Positions 53,313-61,697 of a stretch of DNA of 64,000 nt are shown piece by piece (positions within the stretch are counted from its first letter, which is position 1; each line of letters starts with the position of its first letter). The stretch is from Egibacteraceae bacterium (GTDB lineage: Bacteria; Actinomycetota; Nitriliruptoria; Euzebyales; Egibacteraceae): positions 1 to 64,000 of the forward strand of contig JAUJNX010000010.1 of assembly GCA_030447925.1 (NCBI GenBank), in the 5' to 3' direction. The notes under the pieces are model-generated. The model saw only the letters and a program-made list of their open reading frames with translations, had not been told where the DNA came from and did no database searches. A program made the translations under genes and the position numbers.

Positions 53313-54712
53313 GGCGACCCCCCTCGGTCGGGACCCGGGCCGGGACCGGAGCCGATGGCGGCCAGCGCCCGGACCGCGTCGGCGAAGCAGGCGATCGGCG
53401 GGGTCACCAGGCCCGCGCCGACCTGCCCGGTACCGGCCTCGCGGCCGGCCATGCCGGTGTTGACGGCCGGCACGACGCCGGTGCGCACCACCAGCGTGGC
53501 GTCGATCCCCGCCGGGGTGCCGCGGAAGCCGAGCGCGGGGATCTGGTAGGCGGGGTGCTCGGCGAGGGTGATCCCGTACATCGCCAGGGTGTTGGCGACG
53601 GCGTCGTCGACGTCGCCGCCGACGAAGCGGACGATCGCGGGGGCCGCGGCCATCGCGAACCCGCCCAGGCCGGCGGTCTCGGTGATCGTGGAGTCGCCGA
53701 TGTCGGGGTTGGCGTCCGCGGCGGTGAAGCCGGGGAAGAACAGGCCGTCGGGGACGGTCGCGGGGGCGGTGAACCAGCGGTCGCCGGTGCCCGACAGCTG
53801 GACGCCGAACTCCGTGCCGTTGCGGGCCATGGCCACGACCAGGCTGGACCCGTCCTCGCCGCGGGCGGCGTCCGCGGCGGCCTTGGACGCGGCCATGCCG
53901 ATGTTGAGGAAGAAGTGCTCGTTGCCGTCGACGAAGCGGAAGACGTCGGCGGTCGCGCCCGCCTCGACGAGGTCGGCGGCGAGGGCGCGCAGGAGCAGCG
54001 CGGTGGCGGCGCGGTTGCGGTTGTGCAGCTCGTCGCCCATCTGCAGGGCCTGCGCGCCGAGCGCGCGGACGTCCAGCGGGCCGTGGCGGCGCAGGGCGGC
54101 GCGCAGGACGGGTGCCAGGACGCGCTCCATCCAGCGCAGGCGGTCCAGCACCTCCGGCCCGTAGGCGCCGTAGCGCAGGACCTTGCCGAGGCCCTCGTTG
54201 AGGGTGCAGCGCGCGACCGTCCCGGACTCCTCGTCGCGCACGACGTACATGGGCATCGACGGGCTGACCACGCCGGCCATGGGGCCGACGGCACCATGGG
54301 CGTGGCAGGGGGCCAGGTCGATGCCGCCCGAGGCCGCCAGGGCCGCGGCCTCGCCGGGGTCGGCCGCCCAGCCCTCGTAGAGCAGCGCGCCGATGATCGC
54401 GCCGCGCAGCGGGCCCGACGCGTCCTCCCAGCCGATCGGCGGGCCCGCGTGCAGCAGGCCGCGCCCGGCGGCGAGGGCGGGGACGGCCTCGCGGGCGGGG
54501 ACGACGTCGACGAGGAACGGGCGGGCGGCGAGCAGGCGGGCGACCGCGCGCTGGTTGGGCGCCTCGGCGTCGATCGCGGCGAGCGCGTCCGCGGTGCCGG
54601 GCGGCGGCGGGCGCCAGGCGACCGGGGTCACCTCGGCGCCCTGGACCCGCAGCGCGTCCTCGAGCACCGCGACCCCCGCGGTGACCACGCCCGGCGCGGC
54701 GTCGAACCTCAC
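53309..54712 (-). CDS. DUF1116 protein, AllG (YlbE)-like carbamoyltransferase component
   Basis: 467 residues. Characteristic segments are DVVPAREAVPAL, LHAGPPIGWEDASGPLRGAI near 95, GPMAGVVSPSMPMYVVRD near 155, LQMGDELHNRNRAATALLL near 235, FFLNIGMAASKAA and MARNGTEFGVQLSG. In E. coli AllG works with AllF and AllH as oxamate carbamoyltransferase, cleaving oxalurate with phosphate. All three relatives are adjacent here (order allH-allF-allG). The proposed substrate is ureidomalonate, one CH2 longer than oxalurate. GTGA overlaps on both sides. Confidence 0.85.
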   Translation of the reverse strand: MRFDAAPGVVTAGVAVLEDALRVQGAEVTPVAWRPPPPGTADALAAIDAEAPNQRAVARLLAARPFLVDVVPAREAVPALAAGRGLLHAGPPIGWEDASGPLRGAIIGALLYEGWAADPGEAAALAASGGIDLAPCHAHGAVGPMAGVVSPSMPMYVVRDEESGTVARCTLNEGLGKVLRYGAYGPEVLDRLRWMERVLAPVLRAALRRHGPLDVRALGAQALQMGDELHNRNRAATALLLRALAADLVEAGATADVFRFVDGNEHFFLNIGMAASKAAADAARGEDGSSLVVAMARNGTEFGVQLSGTGDRWFTAPATVPDGLFFPGFTAADANPDIGDSTITETAGLGGFAMAAAPAIVRFVGGDVDDAVANTLAMYGITLAEHPAYQIPALGFRGTPAGIDATLVVRTGVVPAVNTGMAGREAGTGQVGAGLVTPPIACFADAVRALAAIGSGPGPGPDRGGSP

Positions 54713-56117
54713 GCGCCCACCTCCCCGGCGGCCGGCGGGTCGTCGCCGGGCGCGGTGGTCAGCTCCAGGGCCTTGCGGGCGGCGGCGGCGTTGGACAGGT
54801 GGACCGAGCCGCCCGCGGCTACGAGCAGGGCGGCCTGGCGGTCGCGGTCCTGCGGGTCCGCCGCGGTGCCGCACAGCGCGACCACGGCGGCCGCGCCCCG
54901 GTCGACGGCCGCCGCCACGGCGGGGGCCAGCTCGGCCGCGGGGTCGGGGTGGGCGCCGTGGCCCAGCACGACGTCGAGCAGCAGCAGGTCCCCGGCGCCG
55001 GCCCCGGCGATGGCGTCCAGCCGCGCGCGCTGGTCGATCATCGGGTGCGGGCGCCCGCGCGTGAAGCGGTCGTCGCCGAAGTCCGTGATCGCCGCGCGGG
55101 GGAGGATGGCGGCGGCCTCCTGGGCCAGCGTCCCGCCGGCGAACAGCCCCAGCAGGCGACCGGGGGCATGGCCGCGCTCGCGGGGAGCGGGCCACCAGTG
55201 CGGTTCGCGCCAGGCGTCGCCCGCGAGGTCGGCGGCGACCGCGGTCAGGTCGGGTCGCCCGGGCCCGACGAAGGCGAGGGTGACCGGGGTCGCGCAGGCG
55301 GCCGCGGCCGCGGCGACGCGGTCGGCGACCGCCGGGGCGGGGGTCTTGGAGAGCACGACGATGCGCTGCGTGCCGGGGTCGGCGTCGAGCAGGGCCAGCG
55401 CCTGGAGCGTCGAGGCGCCGCCGACCTCCTCGGACAGGTCCCGCCCGCCGACGCCCAGGACCGCGCGCAGGCCGACCCCCGCGTCGTCGAGCAGGCACGC
55501 GACCTGCTGCGCGCCGGTGCCCGACGCGGCGACCACGCCGAGCGCGCCGGGGCGCACGACGTTCATGAAGCCGAGGCCGACGCCGCCGATCAGCGCCGTC
55601 CCGCAGTCGGGGCCCATGACCAGCAGGCCGCGCCGCGCCCCCTCCGCCTTGAGGGCGACCTCCTGCTCGACCGCCACGTTGTCGCTGAAGATCATGACGT
55701 GCAGGCCCGCGCGCAGGGCGTCGCGCGCCTCGGGCACGACGTGGGCGCCGGGGACCGACAGCAGGGCCACGTCGGCCGCGGCGCCTCGGGCGGCGCCGCG
55801 GACCGTGCGCGGCGGCGGGGCGGTGCGCCCGCCCGGCGCGGCGGTCCCGCCCGCCAGGGCCGCGTCGACGTGGGCGCGCGCGCCGCCGCGGCGGCCTCGT
55901 CGCGCGCGCGGACGGCGACGAGCAGGTCGTCGGGACCCGCGCCCGCCGCCCCGGCCGGGTCGAGCGCCAGGTCGCCCAGCAGCGCGAGGTTGAGCTCGGT
56001 GGCCATGGCCACCAGGGCCGCCTCGACCCCCTCCAGCGCGCCGACGTCGCGGCTGACGGCCATCAGCGTGACCGAGTCGTGGTACGCCCCCCGCCGCACC
56101 TCCACCCACGCCGTCAC
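54709..56117 (-). CDS. FdrA/AllF-like carbamoyltransferase component (single-base frameshift)
   Basis: A succinyl-CoA-ligase-like protein. From GTG 56117 the first 80 codons run to RDEAAAAARA; one base is missing near 55870-55885, after which HVDAALAGG and the conserved core follow. Repaired length is 469 residues. Signature segments are HVMIFSDNVAVEQEVALK, LLVMGPDCGTALIGGVGLGF, VVAASGTGAQQVACLL and VLGVGGRDLSEEVGG. In E. coli the FdrA homologue is AllF of the oxamate carbamoyltransferase. The lesion sits in a GC-dinucleotide run and is probably an error. Confidence 0.87.
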
Positions 56118-56175
56118 GCCGCGCCCCCGGGCACCGCGGAGGTGCCCGCGCCCCGCCCCGCGCCGGAGTGGCCGG

Positions 56176-57048
56176 TCACGCCGGGACCGCCGCGCTGGCG
56201 GTGGCGCCCAGGAGCAGGCCGGCGGCGAGGTCGCGGCCGCTGGTGTGCCCCACCCGGGCCAGGGCCAGGGCCGCGGGGGCGGGCGCCCCGTCCCCGCCCA
56301 GGGCGCGCAGGAGGGTGGCGGCCTGGGCGAGGACCTCGCCGCGGGCGGCGCAGGCGAGCAGGGCCGCCGACAGGGTCGTGGTCCGCCCGGCGGCGCGGAC
56401 GCGCAGCGGGGGCCCGCCGAGCAGGTGCAGCGCGGCCAGCGCCCCGGCCAGGACGTCGTCGCCGGCGGGGGTCAGCCCGGGTCCGAGGCCCACGAGCCGT
56501 TCCGCGGCGGCGTCGGCGCCCGCGCTGCCGAGGGCGGCGGCCAGGGCCGGCAGGTGCCCGGCGACCGCCGACGGCGACCCGGCCAGCGCCGCGCGCGCCT
56601 CCTCGACCGCGCCGGGCCCGACCGGGCCGACCTGTGGCCGGGGGTCCCACCACGTGGTCACGGTCACCCGCATGCCGCCCACCGCGACGGCCCCGTCGCC
56701 GACCAGCGCGGGCGTGCCAGGGCGCACCGCCGGCAGCGGCGCGGGGTCCTCCAGGACCAGCGCGACCGGCAGCCGCAGCCCGTCGGCGGCGACCACCGCG
56801 ACCACCTCCGCGCCGAGGGCCACGTACACCGCCCGCGGGAAGGCGCCCAGCACCCGCCCCCGCCGCACCGGCCCCGTCACGAGCCGGTGCACCGGCAGCG
56901 CACCGCTGCCCGCCCTCAGCGGTCCCGGCACCGTCACCGGCGCCGCCACCCCCGGCACCGTCACCGGCGCCGCCGCCGCGGGCGGGGGCGCAGCGGCAGG
57001 GGGCGTCGCGGGCGGGGGAAGAGGCCCGGCCGTAGCGGGGTCAGGCAC
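56176..57048 (-). CDS. DUF2877 protein, AllH (YlbF)-like carbamoyltransferase component
   Basis: 290 residues. The first 40 are a Pro/Ala/Val low-complexity leader (PPPAAAAPVTVPGV) unlike the family norm. The DUF2877 core ends with the diagnostic RLVGLGPGLTPAGDDVLAG near 195 and LLACAARGEV. AllH is the third subunit of the E. coli oxamate carbamoyltransferase. GTG 57048 lies inside the asparaginase 3' end (eight-base overlap). Confidence 0.83.
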   Translation of the reverse strand: MPDPATAGPLPPPATPPAAAPPPAAAAPVTVPGVAAPVTVPGPLRAGSGALPVHRLVTGPVRRGRVLGAFPRAVYVALGAEVVAVVAADGLRLPVALVLEDPAPLPAVRPGTPALVGDGAVAVGGMRVTVTTWWDPRPQVGPVGPGAVEEARAALAGSPSAVAGHLPALAAALGSAGADAAAERLVGLGPGLTPAGDDVLAGALAALHLLGGPPLRVRAAGRTTTLSAALLACAARGEVLAQAATLLRALGGDGAPAPAALALARVGHTSGRDLAAGLLLGATASAAVPA

Positions 57049-58015
57049 GGGCGAACCAGTCGCGCAGCTCGGCGGGGTCGCGGGTCACGCCCAGGGCCAC
57101 CATCAGGGCGAGGCGGGCCTTGGCGCTGTTCAGCCCGTTCGCCCGCAGCACGCCCAGCCCGTCCAGCGTGACCCCGCCGCCGGGGCCGCCGTAGACCGCG
57201 GCCGTGCGCCCCGTCCAGCAGCGCGAGGTCAGCACCACGGGCACGCCCCGGTCGCGGGCCTCGGCGATGCCGGGGACCACCTCGCCGGGCACGTGACCCG
57301 CGCCGGTGCCCTCGACGACCAGCCCCTGCGCCCCGGCGTCGAGGAACCACCGCAGGGGCGCCGCGTCCATCCCGGTGAAGACCTTGACCAGCGCCACCTG
57401 GTCAACGATCGCAGAACCGCGGGGCGGGCGCCCGGGGGAGTCGAGCCCGAAGCGCACCCGCCCGGCCTCCACGCGCCCGACGACGCCGCCCCCGGGCGAC
57501 CGGAACGTCGCGACGTCGAGGGTGTCGGTCTTGGTCGCCCAGCGGGCGGCGTGGACCTCGTCGTTGATGGTCAGCAGCGCCCCCCGCCCCCGCGCCGCCG
57601 GGTCGCGGGCGATGCGGGCGGCGTTCAGCAGGTTGCGCGGCCCGTCCGCCCCGACCTCCGAGGCGTTGCGCATCGCGCAGGCGAACACGATCGGCCCGGC
57701 CGCGGTGGCGTCGCCAGCCAGCAGGTCGGTGAGGTAGAGCGTCTCCTCGATGGTGTCGGTGCCGTGGGTGACGATCACGGCCTCGTCGCCCGCCTCCAGC
57801 GCCGCCCGCGCGCGCTCGGCGACGCGGACCATGGTCGCGGGCGTGACGTTCCAGCCGTTGACCCGGTCGATCTCCTCCGCCTCGATCGGCCCGTGGTCCG
57901 CCAGGCCGGGGGTGGCGGCGATGAGGTCCGCCGCCGACGCGGCCGGGACGGCCGCGCCGGTCGCGTCGACGCGGCTGGCGATCGTCCCGCCGGTGGCGAG
58001 CAGGCGCAGGCTCAC
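57041..58015 (-). CDS. Asparaginase-family amidohydrolase
   Basis: 324 residues of the L-asparaginase fold. The first nucleophile Thr is in LLATGGTIASR at the N terminus, the second block is VIVTHGTDTIEET near 82-95 with the Thr-Asp pair, and the Lys of the triad is in ARWATKTDTLD near 160; GLVVEGTGAGHVPGEV follows. All catalytic residues are present. It is embedded between the transporter and carbamoyltransferase genes, so the true amide is probably a pathway intermediate; malonamate is a good candidate because, like asparagine, it is a short carboxylic amide. Confidence 0.87.
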   Translation of the reverse strand: MSLRLLATGGTIASRVDATGAAVPAASAADLIAATPGLADHGPIEAEEIDRVNGWNVTPATMVRVAERARAALEAGDEAVIVTHGTDTIEETLYLTDLLAGDATAAGPIVFACAMRNASEVGADGPRNLLNAARIARDPAARGRGALLTINDEVHAARWATKTDTLDVATFRSPGGGVVGRVEAGRVRFGLDSPGRPPRGSAIVDQVALVKVFTGMDAAPLRWFLDAGAQGLVVEGTGAGHVPGEVVPGIAEARDRGVPVVLTSRCWTGRTAAVYGGPGGGVTLDGLGVLRANGLNSAKARLALMVALGVTRDPAELRDWFARA

Positions 58016-59136
58016 TCGCCCCCCGGGGTGACCTCGACGTCCTCGGCGACGAAGTCCTCGCCGGTGACGTCGCCGCCGATCGCCTCGTGGGCCTGCTCGA
58101 CGAACTCGGTGCGGTAGGCCTCGTCGCCGGGCACGTCGGTGATCGCGTCGATGGAGTCGGCGGCGATCTGCGCGGTGCGCTCGTAGGCGTCGGGCACCAT
58201 CGTCCCGATGCCCTCGGGCGAGGGCCAGATCAGCTTGTTGACCTCGTTCATCATCCAGCGCTGGTGCCCCTGGCCGAGGATCGACCCGCGGTCGAAGGTG
58301 CTCTGGACGCAGTCCTCGGGGTTGTCGCGGCAGTGGATCCACCCGCGCAGCGACGCCTCGACGAAGCGGCGCACGATGTCGGGGTTCTCCTCGACGTAGG
58401 CGGCGCTGGCGAAGATGCCGTCCTGGTACATCGCCGTCCCGGCGTCGTCCATGGTCAGGGTGACGAAGTCCTCCGGCTGGTAGAGCTCGCCGGTGTCGGG
58501 GTTCTCGGTCTCCAGCAGCTGGGCGTACTCGTTGTAGGTGGTGGCCGCGGCGGCGTCGACCTCGCGGTTGAGCAGCAGGCCCATGTCGAAGGGCTGGTCG
58601 ACCAGCTCCAGGTCGGTCTCGGGGTCCAGCCCCACCTCCTGCAGCGCGGCGAGCAGCTCGTACTCGTTGCCGAAGCCCCAGATGCCGACGCGCTTGCCCT
58701 CCAGGTCCGCGATCGAGGTGATCCCGGAGTCGGCCCACGCGACCTCCATCAGCGCCGAGCGCTGGAAGACCTGCGCGACGTTGACGAAGTCCTCGCCCGC
58801 GCCGCGCTGGGCCAGCGTGGAGGCCAGCCAGTCGATGCCGAACTCCGCGCCGCCGCCCGCCACCACCTGGGCGGGGCCGACGTCGGGCCCGCCCTCCAGG
58901 ATCTCGACCTCCAGGCAGTTCTCGGCGTAGAAGCCCTGGTCGTCCGCGGCGTAGTAGCCCGCGAACTGCGCCTGGGCCACCCACTTGAGCTGCAGGCGCA
59001 CCTGGTCGACCGTCGCGCAGTCCCCGCTCGCGGCCGGCGTCGCCCCGTCGCCGCCCGCCGCCTGGTCCGTCCCGCCCCCGCCCCCGCACGCTGCCAGCAG
59101 CAGCGCCAGGCACAGCAGTCCCGCCGAACGCCTCAT
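58012..59136 (-). CDS. NMT1/THI5-like ABC transporter substrate-binding lipoprotein
   Basis: 374 residues. The signal peptide has lipobox LAAC (Cys17) followed by a Gly-rich linker. VRLQLKWVAQAQFAGYYAAD near 47 is the THI5-like opening motif, then VVAGGGAEFGIDW and RVGIWGFGNEYELLAAL. Members of this group bind pyrimidine-like or aromatic N-heterocycles (hydroxymethylpyrimidine, riboflavin) or sulfonates. It is lipid-anchored outside the cell and feeds the two permeases downstream of it in the import path. GTGA overlap with the asparaginase gene. Confidence 0.88.
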   Translation of the reverse strand: MRRSAGLLCLALLLAACGGGGGTDQAAGGDGATPAASGDCATVDQVRLQLKWVAQAQFAGYYAADDQGFYAENCLEVEILEGGPDVGPAQVVAGGGAEFGIDWLASTLAQRGAGEDFVNVAQVFQRSALMEVAWADSGITSIADLEGKRVGIWGFGNEYELLAALQEVGLDPETDLELVDQPFDMGLLLNREVDAAAATTYNEYAQLLETENPDTGELYQPEDFVTLTMDDAGTAMYQDGIFASAAYVEENPDIVRRFVEASLRGWIHCRDNPEDCVQSTFDRGSILGQGHQRWMMNEVNKLIWPSPEGIGTMVPDAYERTAQIAADSIDAITDVPGDEAYRTEFVEQAHEAIGGDVTGEDFVAEDVEVTPGGE

Positions 59137-59150
59137 GTCCTGATCCCGCC

Positions 59151-59990
59151 TCACGTCCGGACCCCCCTGTCGTCTCGTCGCCACGGCATCGCCACCCGCT
59201 CGGCCAGGGCCACGGCGCCGAACAGCGCCAGCCCGAAGGCGCTGAGCGCCACGACCGTCGCCCACGCGCCCGTGTAGTCCGCGTTGGCCATCAGGGTCTT
59301 GATGAAGAACCCCGCGCTGTCGCGGAACCCGCCGAAGAACTCCGCGACGACCGCGGCGATGACCGACAGCGCCGCGGCGACGCGCAGCGCGCCGAACACG
59401 AACGGCAGCGCGGACGGGATCTGCAGCGCGGTCAGGACCGTGCGGCCCGGTGCGGCGTAGGACCGCAGCAGCTCCTGCGACGACGCCGGCGCCGACGCCA
59501 GGCCCGCGACGGTGTTCACCAGCACCGGGAAGAACACGACGAGGGCGACGACGGCCACCTTCGACCAGATCGACAGCGCGCCGAACCACAGGTTGAAGAT
59601 CGGGGCCGTCGCCACGATCGGCAGGGAGCCCAGGACCACCCCGACCGGGACGACGGCCTCGCGCAGGGGCCGCCAGCGCGACGCGGCCAGGCCGGCGAGG
59701 AAGCCGCCCCCCGCCCCGATCGCGAAGCCGAGCAGCGCGGAGCGGCCGGTGACCCACGTCGCGCCGGCCAAGCGCGGCAGGTCCTGGACGACGGCCGCGG
59801 CGATCGCCGACGGCGGCGGCAGCAGGATCGGGCGGATCCCCAGCGCCCGGACCGCGACCTCCCAGACGACCAGGACGCCGAGCCCCAGGGCCAGCGGCGC
59901 CGCCGCCCCCGCCGACCGGCGGACCAGCCCGGCCCCTGGCGCGGGCGCGGCCCCCGCGACCGCCGCGGGCGTGGCGGCGGGGGTGGTCAC
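59151..59990 (-). CDS. NitT/TauT-family ABC transporter permease 1
   Basis: 279 residues with about six membrane helices. LLPPPSAIAAAVVQDLPRL is the typical SsuC/TauC entry region and ELLRSYAAPGRTVLTALQIPSALPF contains the EAA-type ATPase-coupling loop. The first about 20 residues are a low-complexity Ala/Pro leader. GTG 59990 overlaps the ATPase stop; the binding-protein gene follows 14 bases later. Confidence 0.88.
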   Translation of the reverse strand: MTTPAATPAAVAGAAPAPGAGLVRRSAGAAAPLALGLGVLVVWEVAVRALGIRPILLPPPSAIAAAVVQDLPRLAGATWVTGRSALLGFAIGAGGGFLAGLAASRWRPLREAVVPVGVVLGSLPIVATAPIFNLWFGALSIWSKVAVVALVVFFPVLVNTVAGLASAPASSQELLRSYAAPGRTVLTALQIPSALPFVFGALRVAAALSVIAAVVAEFFGGFRDSAGFFIKTLMANADYTGAWATVVALSAFGLALFGAVALAERVAMPWRRDDRGVRT

Positions 59991-60796
59991 GGGCGCACGC
60001 CCCGGCGCAGGGTCTCGCGGACCTCGGTGACCAGCTGGAAGAAGCGCGGGTCCTCGCGGGTGTCCTCGGTGCGGGGCTCGGGCAGGTCGACGGGGATCTC
60101 GGCGAGCACCCGGCCGGGACGCGCGCTCATCACCACGACCGAGGACGACAGGAAGACCGCCTCGGGGATCGAGTGGGTCACGAACAGCACCGTGGTGCCG
60201 GTGCGCGCGCGGATGGCGAGCAGCCCGTCCTGCATGCGCTCGCGGGTCAGCTCGTCCAGCGCCCCGAAGGGCTCGTCCATGAGCAGCAGCGCCGGCTCGA
60301 ACGCCAGCGCGCGGGCGATGGCGACGCGCTGCTGCATCCCGCCGGACAGCTGCGGGGGGCGCAGGTCGGCGACGTCGGCGAGGTCGACGAGCTCGAGCAT
60401 CCGCTGCGCGCGGGCGCGGCGCTCCGCGGCGCGCCAGCCCATGACCTCCAGCGGCAGCTCGACGTTGCGCCGGATCGTGCGCCAGTCGAACAGCGTCGCG
60501 GCCTGGAAGACCATGCCGTAGTCGCGGCGCTCGCGGGCCTCGCGCGCGGGCCGGCCGGCGACGGTCACCGACCCCGCCGACGGCTCGACGAGGTCGGCGA
60601 CGATGCGCAGCAGCGTGGACTTGCCGCAGCCCGAGGGCCCCAGCAGCGACACGAACGCCCCGGGCGCCACGTCCAGCGACACCGGCGCCAGCGCGGGGGT
60701 GGCGCCGTAGTCCTTGCTCACCCCGCGCAGCGCGACCACACCCCCCACGCCCGCGTCCGCGCGCGACGCCGCCAGCGCCGGTTCACCGGCGCTCAT
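59987..60796 (-). CDS. NitT/TauT-family ABC transporter ATPase
   Basis: 269 residues. Walker A is LLGPSGCGKSTLL near 51-63, Q-loop VFQAATLFDW, signature LSGGMQQRVAIARAL near 147, Walker B LLLMDEPFGALDEL and H-loop FVTHSIPEAV. All motifs are intact. It powers uptake through the two permeases. ATG 60796 overlaps the stop of the second permease gene. Confidence 0.93.
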   Translation of the reverse strand: MSAGEPALAASRADAGVGGVVALRGVSKDYGATPALAPVSLDVAPGAFVSLLGPSGCGKSTLLRIVADLVEPSAGSVTVAGRPAREARERRDYGMVFQAATLFDWRTIRRNVELPLEVMGWRAAERRARAQRMLELVDLADVADLRPPQLSGGMQQRVAIARALAFEPALLLMDEPFGALDELTRERMQDGLLAIRARTGTTVLFVTHSIPEAVFLSSSVVVMSARPGRVLAEIPVDLPEPRTEDTREDPRFFQLVTEVRETLRRGVRP

Positions 60797-61638
60797 GCCC
60801 GCACTCCCGTGAAGCGGCGCAGGACCGCGCGCTCCGCCAGCGCGACGACGGTGTAGGCGGCGATGCCCAGCAGCCCGGCGGCCAGCGCGGTCGCGAACAG
60901 CTGGAGGGCGTTGTTGCTGACCCGCCCGAAGTCGAACAGCGCGCCGCCGATCCCGCCCGCGCCGGGGGCGGACAGCTCACCGACGATGGCCCCGACGACG
61001 GCCGCGGTCGCGCCGACCTTCGCGGCGGCGAACAGCTGGGGGACCGCGGCGGGCACCCGCAGGCGCCACAGCCGCGTCCACGCCGACGCGCCGTAGGAGC
61101 GCAGCAGCTCCTCCCCGCTGGCCGGGGCCGACCGCAGCCCGCGCAGGGTCCCCACGGTCATGGGGAACACGACCAGGTAGGTGGACAGCAGCGCGACCCC
61201 GGACCAGTCGGGCAGCGCGTCGATGCTGCCCGTGGCCACGACCAGGATCGGCGCGAACGCGAGGAACGGCACCGTCTGGGACACGACCACCCACGGCATC
61301 AGCGCGCGCTCGGCCAGCCGCGAGTGCGCGAACAGGGTGCCGAGCGCGAAGCCGATGACCACGCCCAGGGCGAAGCCGACGGCGACCTCGCGCAGGGTCG
61401 CGCCCGCCTCGCCGACCAGGAACGCGCCGAGCGTCTCGCCCGCGCCGCGGTAGGGCCGGCCGTAGGCCAGCACGATGTCCCAGACGTGGGGGAACTGCTG
61501 GGCGTTGCCGGTCCCGCGCACGGCGATCGGCCAGGTCGCGCCGGTGGCGAGCGCGAGGGCGCGGTAGCCCTCCCAGAGCAGCACGAGGGCGGCCAGGACC
61601 CCGGTGACGCCGATCGCCCTGCGCGCGCCCTGTCGCAC
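60793..61638 (-). CDS. NitT/TauT-family ABC transporter permease 2
   Basis: 281 residues with about six membrane helices; an insert around FPHVWDIVLAYGRPYRGAGE is followed by LREVAVGFALGVVIGFALG and the coupling loop EELLRSYGASAWTRLWRLRVPAAVPQ. GTG 61638 is chosen because GGAGGAG lies about ten bases upstream; the frame is open beyond this. The two different permeases probably form a heterodimer. The cyclic amide hydrolase gene lies 59 bases upstream. Confidence 0.87.
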   Translation of the reverse strand: MRQGARRAIGVTGVLAALVLLWEGYRALALATGATWPIAVRGTGNAQQFPHVWDIVLAYGRPYRGAGETLGAFLVGEAGATLREVAVGFALGVVIGFALGTLFAHSRLAERALMPWVVVSQTVPFLAFAPILVVATGSIDALPDWSGVALLSTYLVVFPMTVGTLRGLRSAPASGEELLRSYGASAWTRLWRLRVPAAVPQLFAAAKVGATAAVVGAIVGELSAPGAGGIGGALFDFGRVSNNALQLFATALAAGLLGIAAYTVVALAERAVLRRFTGVRA

Positions 61639-61697
61639 CGTCTGCCGACTCCTCCGGTCGAAGGGGTGGATCCTGCCCGCCGGGTGCTTCCGGGACG

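Noticed and set aside
53309..57048. Allantoin/oxalurate degradation operon
   Set aside because: No allantoinase, allantoate hydrolase or ureidoglycolate enzyme is present, and the MatB-like gene and barbiturase-family gene favour a malonate route; oxalurate from parabanate remains an untested alternative.
57041..58015. Ordinary housekeeping L-asparaginase
   Set aside because: The motifs fit, but overlap with the importer and carbamoyltransferase genes makes a pathway-specific amide more likely; not excluded.
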